The notes below the pieces were generated by a model. That model saw only the letters and a program-made list of their open reading frames with translations. It had not been told where the DNA came from and ran no database searches. The position numbers and the translations under genes were made by a program. From Bosea sp. AS-1 (GTDB taxonomy: Bacteria; Pseudomonadota; Alphaproteobacteria; Rhizobiales; Beijerinckiaceae): DNA of 64,000 nucleotides. This document shows, in pieces, positions 62,575-64,000 of this stretch. Each line of letters opens with the position of its first letter. The stretch's first letter is position 1. The stretch spans positions 211,001-275,000 of the forward strand of contig NZ_CP022372.1 in assembly GCF_002220095.1 (NCBI RefSeq). The letters run 5' to 3'.

Positions 62575-64000
62575 TCAGCGCAATTGTGCGACCGTGCCGC
62601 CAGCCTTCTCGATCAGGCCGCGAATCTCGTCGCGCTGCCGCTTGAACTCGGCCAGGCTCGGCCCCTGCAGCTCGCGTCCGCGCGGCACGCGGATCTTGAG
62701 GGGGTTCACGAAGTTGCCGTTGACCAGCACCTCGTAATGCAGGTGCGGGCCGGTTGAGAGGCCGGTCGAGCCGAGATAGCCGATGACCTGGCCTTGGCGA
62801 ACCTTGGCGCCGGGCACGATGCCAGCCGCGAAATTCGACTGATGCGAATAGGTGGTGACGTAGCCGTTGGCGTGCTGGATCTCGGTATGCTTGCCATAGC
62901 CGGAGGACCAGCCGGCCTTCAGCACCGTGCCGTTGCCGGCGGCGAGAATCGGCGTGCCGATCTTGTTGGCCCAGTCGATGCCGGTATGCATCTTCGAGTA
63001 GCGCATGATCGGGTGGTAGCGCATGCCGAAGCCCGAGCGCAGCTCGCCCTCGGCGATCGGCTTGCGCAGCAGGAATTTCTTCAGCGACTTGCCCTCGTCG
63101 TCGAAATACTCGATCAGACCGTCCTCGGGCGACTGGTAGCGGAAGACCCGACGGGTCTCGCCGTTGACGGTGAGGCTGGCGGAGAGAATTTCGGCGCGCT
63201 CGCCCTCGTCTTCCTCGGTGAAGATCACTTCCAGATTGTCGCCGCCATGGACGCGCTGCTGGAAATCGAGGTCGTAGGAGAAGATCCGCACGAGCTCGTC
63301 GACGAGCGGTCGCGGCAGATCGTGGCGCGCGCCGGTTTCGTAGAGGCTCTCATAGAGACGGGCGCCGCCGGTGCCCTCATCCTCATCGCCGTCTTCCGTG
63401 TCGCGCCGCTGTTGCCGCTGGGCCGCAAGGTCCTGGTGCGGCAGGTTGACGGCGACGAAGGCTCCCTTGTCGTTCATCGCGATCGTGCCATCCGGCTGGC
63501 CGTTGCTCAGCAACGAAATGCGCATGATCTGGCGCGGGTCGCCCGTATTCGGACCGGGAGCATAGAGAACCTGCAGCACCTGCCCGTCCGGCAGGGGCGA
63601 GGTCTTCACCTTGCCGCCGAAGGCCGCGATCATCGTCCGAATCTGTTCCGGCTGGGCGCCGGCGCCGCGCATCGCCTGCTCGAAATTCTCGCCGCGCTTG
63701 GCCATGACCAGCTTGTCCTCGACCTGCGGCTCGCGCGAGGCTGGGATCGGGGTCTTCGGGGCGTTGGTGACGTTCTCGGGAACGACCCGGACCTCGATCC
63801 CCGAGAAACGCGTATCGGTGGCGGGCGCATAGCCGAGAATGTCGCCATTGGCGGGTGCAGTCCCGGTCAAAGTGCGGCTCAGCATGAGCTGCGGCGGGAT
63901 CGGCAGGGCGCGCTGGCGGCCGGAATTGGCGTTGGCGCGCTCCTCCTCCACCTGCGACACCACCTCGCCGTCGGTAAGCTGCGGCTTACCGGGTGGAACG
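62575..64000 (-). CDS. M23 family metallopeptidase, 5' end beyond the window
   Basis: Envelope peptidoglycan endopeptidase, about 475 residues visible, C-terminus complete. A presumed N-terminal membrane anchor lies past base 64000, because the frame is open to the edge. The LytM core is RSGFGMRYHPIMRYSKMHTGIDWANKIGTPI...GYVTTYSHQSNFAAGI...GLSTGPHLHYEVLVNGNFVNP, with His and Asp zinc ligands (HTGID) and the HLH pair intact. It matches rhizobial M23 proteins related to elongation or division. Whether it is active or a LytM-type activator is not decided here. Confidence 0.9.
   Translation of the reverse strand, partial: VPPGKPQLTDGEVVSQVEEERANANSGRQRALPIPPQLMLSRTLTGTAPANGDILGYAPATDTRFSGIEVRVVPENVTNAPKTPIPASREPQVEDKLVMAKRGENFEQAMRGAGAQPEQIRTMIAAFGGKVKTSPLPDGQVLQVLYAPGPNTGDPRQIMRISLLSNGQPDGTIAMNDKGAFVAVNLPHQDLAAQRQQRRDTEDGDEDEGTGGARLYESLYETGARHDLPRPLVDELVRIFSYDLDFQQRVHGGDNLEVIFTEEDEGERAEILSASLTVNGETRRVFRYQSPEDGLIEYFDDEGKSLKKFLLRKPIAEGELRSGFGMRYHPIMRYSKMHTGIDWANKIGTPILAAGNGTVLKAGWSSGYGKHTEIQHANGYVTTYSHQSNFAAGIVPGAKVRQGQVIGYLGSTGLSTGPHLHYEVLVNGNFVNPLKIRVPRGRELQGPSLAEFKRQRDEIRGLIEKAGGTVAQLR

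Overview
The window reads as one continuous stretch of chromosome from a GC-rich alphaproteobacterium of the order Hyphomicrobiales (Rhizobiales). A Bosea-, Methylobacterium- or Bradyrhizobium-like lineage is my best guess. The grounds are the family-level makeup: a dedicated very-long-chain fatty acid (VLCFA) acyl carrier protein cluster (acpXL-fabZ-fabF2-fabF1-reductases-lpxXL), DUF1476, DUF2794 and DUF1223 proteins, a 180-kDa type NAD-glutamate dehydrogenase, and a CenR-like response regulator. Coding density is very high. I saw no insertion sequence, prophage, CRISPR array, tRNA or rRNA.

Layout, left to right. 1-9.3 kb: 5' end of leuS, yggS, a VOC protein, an L,D-transpeptidase, a CenR-like regulator with a cyclic-nucleotide-binding protein, a DMT exporter, then xthA, lolA and ftsK on the minus strand. 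9.3-14.2 kb: a small monooxygenase-like protein, amtB-glnK behind a sigma-54 promoter, tesB, a UbiH-type hydroxylase and Trm112. 14.3-22 kb: the giant glutamate dehydrogenase, an AhpD-like protein, a probable small RNA, a DUF2794 protein, a GNAT acetyltransferase and a Bax-inhibitor-1 protein. 22-31 kb: the tesA / ybbA-ybbP divergon, an aldo-keto reductase, thpR, a pterin dehydratase, an RluA enzyme, ftsY and yciB. 31-43 kb: a RES-Xre toxin-antitoxin pair with its own operator, assorted metabolic genes, rlmN, an acid phosphatase, gamma-glutamyltransferase, a LemA/TPM trio and a DUF1223 protein. 43-49.3 kb: the VLCFA/lipid A cluster. 49.5-56 kb: acnA and the cytochrome c maturation operon ccmABCDG. 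55.8-64 kb: purQ, purS and purC with an intercalated lipoprotein, DUF1476, an HpcH/HpaI aldolase, AlkA, gluQRS, an auxin-efflux-type carrier and an M23 peptidase cut by the window end.

How the parts work together. The XL operon encodes a nearly self-contained type II fatty acid elongation machine: carrier protein, condensing pair, ketoreductase, dehydratase and enoyl-reductase-like MDR, ending in the acyltransferase that attaches the very long acyl chain to lipid A. One of its two condensing-enzyme genes has lost the catalytic cysteine, so the pair looks like a KS/chain-length-factor heterodimer. amtB-glnK form the ammonium uptake and sensing pair under a nitrogen-type promoter. ftsK, ftsY and yciB are cell-envelope and division functions, and ftsK carries a perfect CtrA-type box.

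The most notable non-coding signals are two identical 15-mers that closely match the ParB-binding parS consensus, 47 kb apart. leuS sits at the left edge, and in this order it often lies close to parAB and the replication origin. The others are a probable minus-strand small RNA at about 19.85-20.0 kb, the sigma-54/NtrC architecture before glnK, and paired palindromes before the RES-Xre operon.
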